A stretch of 64,000 nt of DNA, taken from Adiantum capillus-veneris. Taxonomy: Eukaryota; Streptophyta; Polypodiopsida; Polypodiales; Pteridaceae. Location of the stretch: NCBI GenBank assembly GCA_014529385.2, contig CM043963.1, forward strand, positions 75,650,412 to 75,714,411. Direction: 5' to 3'. Below the pieces are notes generated by a model that had not been told where the DNA came from, did not search any database, and saw nothing but the letters and a program-made list of their open reading frames with translations. This document shows positions 30,091 through 41,325 of this stretch, in pieces (positions within the stretch are counted from its first letter, which is position 1; every line of letters begins with the position of its first letter). Both the position numbers and the translations under genes were made by a program.

Positions 30091-33000
30091 TAATGTGGCA
30101 CATGTCCTCGTGTGCCGGTGAAATAAAACACGATGACATGGTAGAAAGCAAGTCCATGGAAGAAATGTTGAGCTGCAAAACATAAGAACAAGTAATGAGC
30201 ATCAAAGGCCAACAAGGATAAAAACATGAAGTACAATGAACAATCATGCAAAGTGAATTTTTTGCTTCTAAAAGATGGGTGAATCATAGTCAAAAACTAG
30301 ACAACATAAAGCAAAAAAAACACTCAACTATCATGAAGATTAAACCACTTGAAAATTCAATTTTATGCATGAAACACAAGCAATCAGTTATAACCCTAGG
30401 CTAATGCAAGTTCATAAACCTATTAGCCTAAAAACTATGTTACCAATTTTAATAAATCATTCAAGTCTATCATGTCTACAGGCTATAAAAAAGCTCCTAA
30501 TCTATTAGTACATTGTCATAGCTTCTTGAAGCTCATGGAAGTTTGTTTTTGTCATTCATAGAAAAAACTAAAATACATCACAAGGCTACCACCCCAAGGC
30601 AAGTCTAGGTACGACTCTCGGCTCTTTGAACCCTCAAGAAGGTGTTCCAAAAGCCTACTAGCCCACCAAGGAAATGGCTAACCCCTATCAACCCAGGTCA
30701 TCGATTTAGGGCCTTGACCAAGCAAGCCAAGGTGATTCCCCTCCCCTGCCAAGTGCCAATAAGACGCTAGGCCTCACATAGACACAACATAACATAGAAA
30801 CTTTCTTTTCATGTGTCTAGTAGCATTTTTTGCTACTTTTTCTTGACACTCTTTTGCTTCATTGTTTCATTTTTTAGCACTTTTTTATTGCTTCCATTAT
30901 GAGATGCTAATGGAAATTGGACTAAAGGACTAAAGCTTAATCATAGCGCTAGGTTATGTTAAAAAGTGAATTGAGTATTAAGCTATCACTAAGAGTCTAG
31001 GACTAATGAGCAATGAACCTACATTAACCTAAGGTCAAGGCCAATTACTTATGATTAACACACATAAAACCTAATTGTTTGATGAGTTAATATTCACAAA
31101 GCAAAGTGTTGAAACTTTAGTATGCCTAGCTTTTGAACATGAAAGAACCATAGCTTAGAAGCAAAATTTACTTAAGCCAAGCATAGAGAATGGAGAGATG
31201 AATAAAAGAGCAAAATCATGGAAGGGTACACCTATTCATGCTCTTTTGAGCATCCTTGAGCAAGCATCCCCTTTGTAGAGAAGTCTCTTGATCTTTTTAT
31301 TACAATCCAAGCTGATTGAAGCTACGTGTAAACACAAGCTCCAAAGGCCTTTTATTGAAAGCCCAAAACACACAAAAAAAACATTAATGAAACCTAAAGC
31401 TAGGGGCTTGCATACCCGAATTTGCCAAAGGGATAAAACCTAAGGGAAAGAAGTGCCTTTGGTTATGGATATGATGCTCTTTGATAGCAAATTTATGCAT
31501 ACACAACAAAAAGGAGAGAGAATGAGCTTCTACATAAGCAAATTTTGAATTTTTTACAACCTCTCATGCATGATTCAAAAGTTGATTAAGTGTTAGCTCA
31601 CTTGAAATTTGGAATTTAAAACAAGCCAAGAGCTGAAAATAATGCAACTTTGATGAAATGAAGTGGCTCTTGAAAGCCAAATTTCACATTTTAAAGCTTT
31701 CCAAAAAGTTGGCTAGACACTAGCTCAAATGAAGTTTTACAATTTTTAGAGCAAGCTATGAGCTAGAAATGACTTCGATAGCCAAGTTTTGCAATATTTT
31801 GCAATGATGACCCCTTCTTGGATCAATGAAATCACAGCTTTTCCACATCCCTTCAAAACAACTCAAATCTTTAGTACTCTTAAGCATTTGGAAACTCAAC
31901 ACCAGCACTAAAGGAATTCTCAATCAATCATAAGCCAAAAATTTTGCGCTCTCTCATGATCATTCAAGAAGCTCAAATTTTAGTGCTATGTAGGGATTTT
32001 GCATTTAAAGCAAGCACTAAAAATGTACAATCAATGCCAAGTCCAATTTTTTACGCACACTCTCCACCACTAAGCATCAATGCATCATTTGGTTGTTGGC
32101 AAAAGTGAAGCTTACATGCATGTAAAAATGAACTTGTCCTTTAGTGTAAAAAGCTCTTAATCAAACCAAACACCACATCATGCTCAATCATAATTCAATG
32201 GTCCTTTGAGCAAGCTCAATGGTTAGTGTTATGTAGTGATTTTTGAATTCAAATTGGACACTATCATGCAACAAGCTAATCAAATCCAAATAGAAAGTCC
32301 CAATCAAGCACAATTCTTCATCCAATGTAACTCCCAAATAGATCTGATAGTGCATTTCATTGAGAAGAATCTCCCAATTTTTCAATCAAGGTGGCCCTAG
32401 CTCAATGCATAATCCAAAAAATAGATATAATGAGGTACATTTATGCATAGATGTGTTGAAAAATGATCATATACAATCGATGCTTTGCCTTCTTCTTCAT
32501 ATAGTGAGTGTGGTATACACAACAAAGAGAGAAAAGAAGACGATGAAGAGAATGATTAGCTCTCTCTATCGTAGTGGTCAATGAAATTTTGATTTAGTTT
32601 CAAATGCCAATTCCTCTTCAAAATAATGCTCGAATTTAGTGTTAAAGAGGGATTGATGCATTATCACTAGGCACCAAATTTCATGCTTAGCCCGAGAAAA
32701 TCAACACTTTCAATGCAATTCCATGCAAAACTTGTCAAGATGAATTGCATAAAAGGGGTGGGAATGCCATCTTATCTTTATTCCCAAAAGAAGAAAATAT
32801 ATATTATTATTATTATTTATATTTCTTTTTTTCTCTGAGCTGGCATCGTGAGTCACACAATGTATAGTGCACGGGAGGGAGGTTTTTGAACGGTCATGCG
32901 TAGGGGCCACGGACGCGGACATATGTGGAATGGGGTGAGGTTACAAAAGCCTGCGTAGGAAGGTCAGATGGTGGTAGCTCATGGGCGAGGAAAAAGAATG

Positions 33001-35044
33001 CTCGTTAGTCGGGAGCCCACGTTCCTATATGTGTGTGTGGGTCCAAAGACCAGGGCGGGAATTGTGTGTGTGTTTGAGTATGCCATCTTGAGCAGCCAAG
33101 GCGGGATGTCAGGGAGCCAATCACAACCTAGCCGAGTGCGAGTGTGTGTGTGGGTGGGGTGCAAGGAGATTCTAGCGACCAAGCCGGGCCGCGGCATGAG
33201 CAGCTAGTGGACCACGAGACTAGGCGGCAAAGGCAGGGCAGATGGTTTGGGATTCCCCATGTGTGTGTGCAGTCGGCAGCTAAAGGCGACCACGTCAGGT
33301 GCAGGTAGGCCAAGATGACGAGCAAATCGGGCAAGTGGCCGGCTGACTCGCTGAGGTTGAATCATGTGTGCGTGTGCATGTGCACGTGTGTGTGTGTGTG
33401 TGCGTGCGTGCGTGCGTGTGCGTGTGCGTGTGCGTGTGCGTGTGCGTGTGCGTGTGCGTGTGCGTGTGCGTGTGTGTTGATTCCAAAATTTGAATAGCAA
33501 CACGCAAAGGTAGAATATAGGAGAGATGCCAACCTAGGGATGATAATGCCAGTATAAGAATGCGCCAAAAATGGCCATTGTCATTGGCCAGGCAAGCACA
33601 TGACTCTATGTTGCGGCCCCTTGCCTTTTATTGCCCACTTTCCTTTTCTGAACCCTCTCCTCATAAGAGGAGTCTCCCACAGGCATCGAAGGTGTGTGAG
33701 TGAGACTAAGAAAAAGCAAGCAAATATTCAAGTGGCGGTGCGTGTGTGTAGCGGTGATAGTGGGTTAGCATGACAAAAAATGAAAATAATCCTTTCATAA
33801 CCCTCAGAAAATCTCCGAATTTTCACTTTTTAAAATTTAAATTGACTGCTCCACTCTTGAGGCTTCTCATTATTATGACAATTCAATCAATGTTGAAAAA
33901 TGCACACACATCTCGCAACTGCACATAAACAAACTTCTTGGATTTTCATTGGCCATTTTGAACCTAATTAACAATCATCGCAAAATCAATTGCTCATTCA
34001 ACCCTAATTAGGTTTGTCTTAGCTATACCAGTAGTTCGATTTGGGGCCACAAATAGGCACATTGTTTAATGCAAAATTACCATGATTATCAATTTGTTGT
34101 ACATCACAATGATAATATGCATAAAAATTGTTTTCAATTGAATACCAATTGAATTATCCCAAGTCACTCAATCTTATGCGCACCAACTTTTTAGGTTCTT
34201 TAATCATCATAATTGGCAACCAAAAACAATTATTCATCCCCAATTTGGATATCAAATGCCATTGAGTAGACATACACATTAATGCATTTTAATTAGGTGC
34301 AGACACACTTGAATTTTTTGACCGTTTTTTCTCCTCTTTGGTGCATTACACACACAATGATTTTTATGCACACACATGAATTCTTGATGAGAATTAAGAA
34401 TTATCTTGACACACACATCATTCACTAGTCAAAATTGACCATCAATTTCATTCAAATTAGGTGCAAAATGTAGGTCAATTGATATACACACCTAATTTTA
34501 GCAATAAATTAGCAACACATTGGAATCAAATTAACCACTCAAAATATGAATGGAGTAGGTCAATGCACTTATAATCGATTGCATCCAAGCTAATCCTTAC
34601 TCCATGCGATGATCCCATCATGCACACACTTGTGTGGCTCTTCCAAATTAGCCCAAAATTATAGGCCAAAAATCAAACACTCAAATCATCAAATTAAGCA
34701 TGGATTAGCACAATTAACTTGATAAAAGTGTTGATTCCACCTCTTGCAAGGGGATTGAACATACATTACACTTTAAATGTTAGTGGTTAGGTTAGCAAAG
34801 TTAGTCAAAAATTAGTAAAATTAGCATAGAAATGAAGCAAAATTAGCAATGGTTATGAGAAGTTAGTGAAATTGGGGGTGGAATTGGGGGTTTGGGGTAT
34901 TCATAACTCAACAATTAGATTCAATTTCTTGCACAACATCATCAAATCAAACCAAAATTGAGTTATATAGACTCAAAAATCGAGAAATCAGTAGTGAAAT
35001 TACTCTATTCTAAACATCCTATACTCACTAGCTTAGGTTATCGA
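30091..35044. other. Interior of the non-coding element, about 5 kb without genes
   Basis: Strongly AT-rich with many AAATTTT and CAAGC-type simple patterns. Frames are short and unlike proteins. A compound GT/GC microsatellite lies at about 33366-33477. Nothing else could be assigned; any function would be in RNA structure or packaging signals. Confidence 0.75.
33366..33477 (+). repeat. Compound (GT)n, (GTGC)n, (GTGTGC)n microsatellite
   Basis: A TGTGTG run is followed by GTGCGTGC and then regular TGTGCG units. It gives meaningless His-Thr or Val-Cys frames on both strands. Confidence 0.95.
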
Positions 35045-35062
35045 TCCCCGACAACGGCGCCA
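35045..35062 (-). promoter_or_regulatory. Primer-binding site, tRNA-Asp type
   Basis: The minus strand reads TGGCGCCGTTGTCGGGGA, complementary to the 3' end of plant tRNA-Asp with one difference. It starts two bases from the 5' LTR. Confidence 0.87.
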
Positions 35063-35064
35063 AA

Positions 35065-36020
35065 TATTGAGGGTAATCCTAGCATAGACTAATCGGCCCA
35101 AGACCAACAAAATTATCAATCCTAGGATCGGCAACCTGGCTAGGGCATGGAAGCACGAGCATCGGATGAATAGAATGAGAGGATTCATGAGTATGCTCAT
35201 CCAATGCAATAGAGATTAGTCATTAATCATTAACTCTAATCACATCATCCACTAAGCATCTCGTACACACAATAATCCCATCGAAATCCGACTTACCATA
35301 GACTTCCCAAAGCACACTAATGATAAGCATACACTAATTGCATTGGTGTTGGCCTCTCCAATGACCACATGCCAATCAAGGCACTTCATCAAAAGCTACA
35401 CACACAAGGTGAATGGTGCTAAGTTTCATAAAATCTATCCGCACACAAGCAAACAATAGGGCACACACACTAATTACAAGATTAAGAACCAACTTAATCA
35501 ACCTAATTAGTGATATTAAATATCGCAAATCGAATGCTCATAGAAGGATAAGAGTGGCTAATAGCAAGAAGTCATCACACATACTCAAATTTAAAATAAT
35601 GAGAAATGTGAAACTACTTCATGACATAATGGAGTAGAGAAGAAGTAAACTAATAAGAAAGTAGATATTAGATTAAGAATGGTTCTCTAATTACAATGGA
35701 TTAGCACTAGCCTCTTAAGCATGGACATTAAGCTCAAAGCTAGGCCATCCATAGAGTGAACACTCAAAAGAGAGAGAGCTCTCAAAAGTGGATCCTCAAG
35801 AGTGGATACTCAAGAATGAAGCCTCCTTGCATAAAGGCTTCCTTATGCAGGCTTTCACCACAATCCCTTCTACTATGGGGTTAAGTTTGAGCCCTCTAGC
35901 TAGGATATACAACTTTGGACCTCCCAATGAGCCCAAGACCTTATACAAACTGAGTCACATCCATAGCATATCTCCCGCTTTATGCATATTCGGTATAGCC
36001 TGTGTTAGCCGCTGTTAACA
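35065..36020 (-). repeat. 5' LTR of the non-coding element
   Basis: 956 bp, from TGTTAACAGC to a terminal TCAATA on the minus strand. The expected CA end appears changed to TA in both LTRs. Confidence 0.9.
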
Positions 36021-37973
36021 CAAGTACCGCTATTGTTGGATTCAGAGTTGCAAAAGTCACAAGAATCAATGATAAATCTTATAGACAAAGGTAAAGCTAA
36101 AGTGGACCTTACATCAACTAGCACAAAAGGTGTGATCATATTCCTCTACATCAAAGACCCCTCATGGATCAACTTCTTTAAGCAAGTCAAGCTTTCAAAA
36201 CTTCAAGCCCGTTGTTGACCCAAACACAACCTCTAGGAAATCACCCGAAAAAGAAAAAATATTTCAGCCCAAGTACTCAAGAAAGCAAAAGAAAGTCAAG
36301 CAAGTGTTTGTTCTGAGCAATTTAGTAAAATTCAATGATCTTGTGTGGATTGAAGACGGAAGATCAACACAGAAAGACAAACACATGGGATGAATAGCAT
36401 CACAATGGGAGCTTAAAAGAACATGAGTACTATAGAGATAACAGACAGATATGGGTACCAAAACTTTTGGTAAGGAAGGACATATGAAGTAGCATCAAGA
36501 CCCTCCAAAGAAAGAAAGCCCACTAGGTATCAACCACAACTCTCAAGGGGATATAGAAAAGAGATGGAACTCAAAGAATCTTCCTCTTGGACAAGGGTTC
36601 TACACAAGTTATACAAATATTTGGCTACCAGTCAACCACAAGATACCTGCAACTACACTAGACCTACATGAAGATCTCAAGAGCTCAAGAAGACCTAGAG
36701 CTAAGCAAAGTCAACAAAGGAGTTACAAAGGTCATCAAGCGATTTGGATTCCTAAGTCTTCCACTGCTCCAATTCAAAAATCAGATGAATACATTCAACC
36801 GAGGCCTACAACAACCTGAAAGGCTCCTTACATTAGGCCTAATCGGAGAACCAAATAGACAATGGATAACCAACCAACAAAGCTACAGATTCTAAGATAA
36901 AACACGTATGGCAAAAGAAACCTTCAAGGCCAACTTGGTCCTTCAATAATCCTCTTTATGAGGATTCAAGCTTACTTTTATCAGAAGAAATGTTTGTAGT
37001 AAGCTCAAGAATGTGAAAAGTCAAGTCGCCAAGGTGCAAAAAACACTTTTGTTGGCATAGGCAGAGTCGGGCTGTTGAGCCAAAAAATGAGCAAAGTGTT
37101 AGTCCCAAAGCTTCAAGTTTTAATAAACTTTGTGCTACGAGTCATAGTTATTAGGCTTACGCTCAAACTAGAAGAGTAAAGTCGTGTCGCTCATGCCGGA
37201 TGAGATGAGCATAAGAGTCAAAGTCTGTCATGGTGGAGTGACATAGAGTCCAACACTCACGCACAGTGCACAGTAAGATGAGAGCACATATACTCGACAA
37301 CGAAAACTCTTCCTAAAGAGGTGCCAGCTTGTAAAGCCACATCATATGCTTTTATACCTGCACTCTCTAGCTAAAGAAAACCTCAAAATTCTTTCTTTCA
37401 CAACATATTGTTTTCCGTGCATTTTTGTGTATGCATATAGGATGTCCCATCATTGGACATATGCATTAGACACTCTTTTTTTCTTCCACCTATGCACCTT
37501 GAGTGGACTACAACAAACAAACAAATGTTTCATCATGCCACCCACATATTTGCTACCCCTTTATTTCCACATCCATCAGCAAATAATCCCTTCAGTACTT
37601 TCTTAATATTTTCCATGCTAATAAGTACTCTAATAATGCGCGTATCCCAAAGGTATTTTTTTTCCACTAGGTTTTTTCCCTTTGTTCATCCAGGTATTGG
37701 ACCCTAATTTAGATCCTCATCATTCTACTTCTCTTGTACATACTCTTAATAAGTAAACAACAGCGTCGCCATTATGTTGTTACAACGGAAAAATGTGACA
37801 TCATCTCTTACATTAGAGACAAATTCAAACCAATGAAGATGCTACGGTGGAATGAACCTCATCAACAAATTCAATGACAAATGAAGACAGTCAGCCCATC
37901 AACAACCAACCAAAAACCTTCAACAGCCTCCACGTACACTTCTCAACAGTGCTCGAGGACGGGCACTAAAATT
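36021..37973 (+). pseudogene. Old LTR element, right piece, with QIWVPK motifs
   Basis: Decayed coding DNA. One frame has DNRQIWVPKLLVRK at about 36430-36475 and another has HQAIWIPKSSTAPIQK at about 36733-36785, matching the KQIWIPK repeats of the 19-kb element. The first frame (36033-36218) reads LDSELQKSQESM and shows a Lys/Ser/Thr-rich stretch. Many stops and frameshifts break it, and no RT or integrase is seen. The last coding-like words are CTCGAGGACGGGCACTAAAA just before the polypurine tract, a typical end for a plant retroelement polyprotein. Confidence 0.5.
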
Positions 37974-37985
37974 GGAAGGGGGGAA
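37974..37985 (+). promoter_or_regulatory. Polypurine tract of the old LTR element
   Basis: GGAAGGGGGGAA lies directly before TGTTAACTGAG. It is identical to the tract of the 6.9-kb non-coding element on the other strand. Confidence 0.75.
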
Positions 37986-38447
37986 TGTTAACTGAGCCGA
38001 CGTCAATTAACAGGAGCTTCTAAAGATCAAAGCGTTATGAATGCACACTGAAGATGCACTTGAAGAAGCAGTGAAGACTGGAGTTACACACTTTTCACAT
38101 TTTCCCAAAATGGCCATGTATTGTAATTTTCCAATTTATTTAGCAATTGTGATAATTGTAACGTATTACGGGCTCAATGAGAGTTCCAAGATGTAAAGAA
38201 TAGGTCAGTTAGTGTGCCTAGGTTGCACATACAGTAAGTTGTGGAGCCTCAAAGGTCTTGGGTGCCCGTACATTACACATTTTAAACCTTGTCTAAGGTA
38301 TAAAAGCCACTTTTTGTAACTTTGAACCTAAGTTTTGGATAATGAAAGTGAGAGTACGCTGCAATATAATCCTCTAAGATCTCTGTTGTTTCAATCTTTT
38401 GTGTCTCCCTCGTGTGGTGTTGCATTGCAAATCCAAGCATACCAACA
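37986..38447 (+). repeat. Probable 3' LTR of the old element
   Basis: Starts TGTTAACTGAGCC after the polypurine tract and can end at CCAACA (38447), giving 462 bp with TGTT/AACA ends. A TATA box (TATAAAAG, 38299-38306) lies inside, as in an LTR promoter. No second copy is present in the window, so the end is an inference and the 5' LTR is lost or outside. Confidence 0.55.
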
Positions 38448-39150
38448 CGCTCGGAGGTGAAAGCTCTCTTTTTCTACGTAAGTTTCTTGCAATGAAGTTG
38501 TGATTTTAGTCATGCCCGTCTACGAGCTATTTTCATTCTCTATGCACAATACACACATCTTAAATGGTTTTTGACCATAGGAATAGATAGAGCACGTCCT
38601 AAGGAACGTACAAAGTGCTTTAGAGTTTGAAACCGACTGACCTAAAATACGTTGTTTATCTTATGCGTGATTTTGTCAGAGTGTCAGAAATGACATTTGA
38701 GCACATGAAAGTGTTGAGGATACTCTACACATTCTAGGTAGTAATTTTTGTCGCACTTGGAGCACTGTAACTACATGAAATCAACATATTAGGCTTTGGT
38801 AAACATGCTGCTTATCTTAGGTGCAATTTTAATAGAGTGTCAAAATTGAATTTTGAGCACAAAGAGATGTTGAGGACACTCTGCACATGCTAGGAATTAA
38901 GTTTCAGTGCATTTGGAGCACCGTAGCTATACAAATTCATCGGATCAAGCTTGCTATAAGCAAAGTGGCTTTTGGTGTTTGACACACACCTGGGACTGAT
39001 CTAGGTGAGAGCACACTAAACTTGGGTTTTTCGAGAGATTGTCCATCTCTTGTAGCCTCCATGCACTACTCGAGTCAGCTACATCCCACGGATTGACATT
39101 TTATGTCTATGGTTCTCGCTTTGCTAGCATCGATATGGTGAGGCTTGGCA
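38448..39150. other. No gene; diverged tandem repeat of about 157 bp
   Basis: Two diverged copies (about 38650-38790 and 38805-38945) share a TTATCTTA start, GAGCACA..GTTGAGGA and GGAGCAC.GTA. No protein is recognised. Confidence 0.6.
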
Positions 39151-39159
39151 GCCGATAGA

Positions 39160-39440
39160 AAATTGTTGGTAACATCTGGAAGGCCAAATGTGAAGAAAGA
39201 GATAAAATATTCCTTTGGAGAGTACTTTTTGGTCTCATCCCAACCAGAGATAAAGCCAAAGCTAAAGGTTTTGTGGAAGGTACTTGTGTCAAATGCAAAC
39301 TCCCGATTGAGTCCCTCGCACACCTGCACCAAGGATGTCCAATAAGCAAAGTTTTCACGGGCTCAACGTGCAGAAGGGTCTTCGCTCATTTGGGAAACCC
39401 ATTCTTTAGATGCAACCTTGCTATGGGCTCTAGACACATT
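39160..39440 (+). pseudogene. LINE fragment on the plus strand: zf-RVT domain
   Basis: One frame reads KIFLWRVLFGLIPTRDKAK followed by TCVKCKLPIESLAHLHQGCP. This is the zinc-binding zf-RVT domain that follows RT in plant L1-type LINEs (C-x2-C, then H-x5-C). It is on the opposite strand to the large LINE whose 3' end is about 400 bp away, so it is a separate fragment or a local inversion. No RT is attached. Confidence 0.65.
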
Positions 39441-39849
39441 GACAACTTGACCTTCTAACTGACATATACGTAGTAAGAGCAACTATATTAAGAACTATGT
39501 GGGAGTCCAGGAATGCGTTCCTTTTTTAGAAGAAGGAAGATCCTCTTGATTCAAATGTTATTATGGATGGGCAAGTGTCAAAAGTGGGGATTAGAAAGGA
39601 ACATGGAAAGAGGGTGCCCTCTTCTTTTTTTAATTGGGGGCCTCCTCTTATCATATCTTTTTTTAATTAAAAAAATGCTTAGTTGACCTTGCATTAATCC
39701 CAGAATGATAAACAGAGCCGTGGCATATCCTTTGCACAAGGTTATCCCAAAATAGAATACATCCAAGGGTGAACTCCCCCGACTAGCCTTATTGACGCGG
39801 CTTGCATTTTTTATTCCTTTTTTTTTTGCAAAAGTCACAATTGTGAGTG

Positions 39850-40202
39850 GATAGTATTAAGAACAACAGAAATATACACCAATCCTCAAGTTCAGACCAA
39901 GCCTTGAGGGTCAAAGGATTACAAGTTATTTGCTTGGCAGAGAAACCACTACTACTCCTCGGCTTTACTTATTACAAGATGTTATACATTGTTCTAGACC
40001 AGTCCTCTGAGGCTTGTTTGCCTCCGATCATGTGGATCATCACTCTGCTCTCTTGTATGATTTCCCAAAAGCTTGCCACAACCAGATCCCCCTCAAACAC
40101 ACGACGGTTCCTTGCTTGCCAAATATGGTGCAAGAAGTAGTACCTGATTACTTGATTGCAGACGAGAAGAGCAGGACTTCCCAGCCTATTACTACCAAAG
40201 AG
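39850..40202 (-). pseudogene. LINE C-terminal domain, after the copia insertion
   Basis: Reads FLHHIWQARNRRVFEG and then SFWEIIQESR. The IWxxRNxxxFE words are typical of the last domain of plant L1-type ORF2 proteins. It continues 42742 onward across the copia-type insertion and runs to the poly(A) tail. Confidence 0.65.
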
Positions 40203-40393
40203 TGAAGGGGATCGGGGAGCACCACAGACGGAGAGTGAGAGAGAGAGAAGGAGAGACACACACAATGTGGGTGGGGAGACTGTGAAGTGGTAGCTCCCCC
40301 AATACAATATACTCACTATAAGTATAGGGTAACAGTGGGCGGGCGCCCATGACCTGGGCGACCGGTCAAGGCACATAGGCCTTAACCCCAACA
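40203..40393 (-). repeat. 3' LTR of the copia-type element
   Basis: 191 bp, TGTTGGGG to CCCCTTCA on the minus strand. It differs from the other LTR at about five bases by eye. Confidence 0.92.
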
Positions 40394-40404
40394 ACCTCCC
40401 ACTT
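40394..40404 (-). promoter_or_regulatory. Polypurine tract of the copia-type element
   Basis: The minus strand reads AAGTGGGAGGT before TGTTGGGG, the usual copia-type arrangement. Confidence 0.8.
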
Positions 40405-40512
40405 AAAGGCCAATGTGCCTTTAAGCAAGATCTACTAGTGTACAACTAATAGAAGGTGAGAGATTCTCTCAACCTATGCCCACTGACTCTCGATGAACTA
40501 GTGCATCCGGCT

Positions 40513-41325
40513 CTACTGATAGACAAGCATCCCGCTAGAATAGCTACAAAACCATGCACGATGCGGCGTGACATGAAACATAGCATCTGCGTCTAGCAAC
40601 CACTGCGAAGGGAGTGCACTATCCACATGTATAGCATCTCGTGCATAGCTCGAGGTAAAAGTGACATCCCCATCACTAGTATACTCCGACACTACATGTG
40701 CCTCAACTGTCAAAGCAACTGAGTCCATGGCATCACTACATACATCTCTGAGACTGCCATGTCTCCTACGATGTCGCATACGACGAAAACAGCGCCGTCT
40801 AACGTGTCCAGAATGACCACAATACCAACATGTCACCTGTCGACGTGCTCGTGAATGTACATGTCTCACACGAGTCCGTGATGACTCGGATCTATCATAC
40901 ATATCATGTAATCTGCGCCAAAGTGCTCTCGAAGTAGCCTCATACATAACAAGAGCATATATAGATTCCACAAGGTGCAAAGAGAGTGTAGATAGTGCCA
41001 TCTCCTCTAGCTCCTGCCACTGATCGTAAAACATGTTTGAAGGTCTACCTACATCACCACTCAATTGTCGATGCAACCCTCGCTGTGTCAATGCATCAAG
41101 CATACACTCTCTCCATGCCGCAAAGTGTGACCCATAAAACATGCGCATCTGTGAGAGGTCACAATCTGATCGATCACCTGTCTCTGCCATGAGCACAATG
41201 TAGCAAACTAGAAAGCAAAACCACCTCACCAACAACACCTGGAAACTGTCTACAAATATGGCCAGAAACACAATGTAAAACCTGTGAGACACACTCCAAA
41301 ATAGAGCTCCCGCAATGTCAACCAA
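40513..41325 (-). CDS. Copia-type gag with one zinc knuckle and a truncated protease start
   Basis: A 270-codon frame. The first 45 residues are hydrophobic and probably not coding; a better start is the Met of MAETGDRSDCDLSQ. The capsid-like part reads FAAWRECMLDALTQRGLHRQL, then a helix with LHLVESIYALVMYEATSRALWRRLHDMYD, the copia UBN2/gag pattern. CWYCGHSGHVRRRC is a clean CCHC knuckle. The tail has SQWLLDADAMFHVTPHRAWF, which matches the start of copia protease (normally WxxDSGAxxHVT), but DSGA has become DADA. Coding then stops. The frame itself is open, so gag could still be made. Confidence 0.75.
   Translation of the reverse strand: MVDIAGALFWSVSHRFYIVFLAIFVDSFQVLLVRWFCFLVCYIVLMAETGDRSDCDLSQMRMFYGSHFAAWRECMLDALTQRGLHRQLSGDVGRPSNMFYDQWQELEEMALSTLSLHLVESIYALVMYEATSRALWRRLHDMYDRSESSRTRVRHVHSRARRQVTCWYCGHSGHVRRRCFRRMRHRRRHGSLRDVCSDAMDSVALTVEAHVVSEYTSDGDVTFTSSYARDAIHVDSALPSQWLLDADAMFHVTPHRAWFCSYSSGMLVYQ

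Larger units (their letters stand above)
29106..36020 (-). mobile_element. 6.9-kb LTR retrotransposon derivative without coding capacity (LARD-like)
   Basis: Two LTRs of about 960 bp (35065-36020 as 5' LTR, 29106-30078 as 3' LTR on the minus strand) bound an interior of about 5 kb. A tRNA-Asp primer site (35045-35062) and a polypurine tract (30079-30090) sit exactly where they should. No gag, protease, RT or integrase could be read in the interior on either strand. This is the definition of a large retrotransposon derivative. The flanks TAGGT and CAAGT could be a target duplication with two changes. LTR divergence by eye is several percent, clearly more than in the 19-kb element. Confidence 0.85.

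Noticed and set aside
29999-30293. Two minus frames at the start of the non-coding element
   Set aside because: No gag or other domain; they lie across the LTR edge and polypurine tract.
32968-33207. 79-residue plus frame next to the GT microsatellite
   Set aside because: Composed largely of GT-rich low-complexity sequence with an equal open frame on the other strand.
33204-33568. His-Thr, Arg-Thr and Ala-Cys repeat frames on both strands
   Set aside because: Translations of the GT/GC compound microsatellite.
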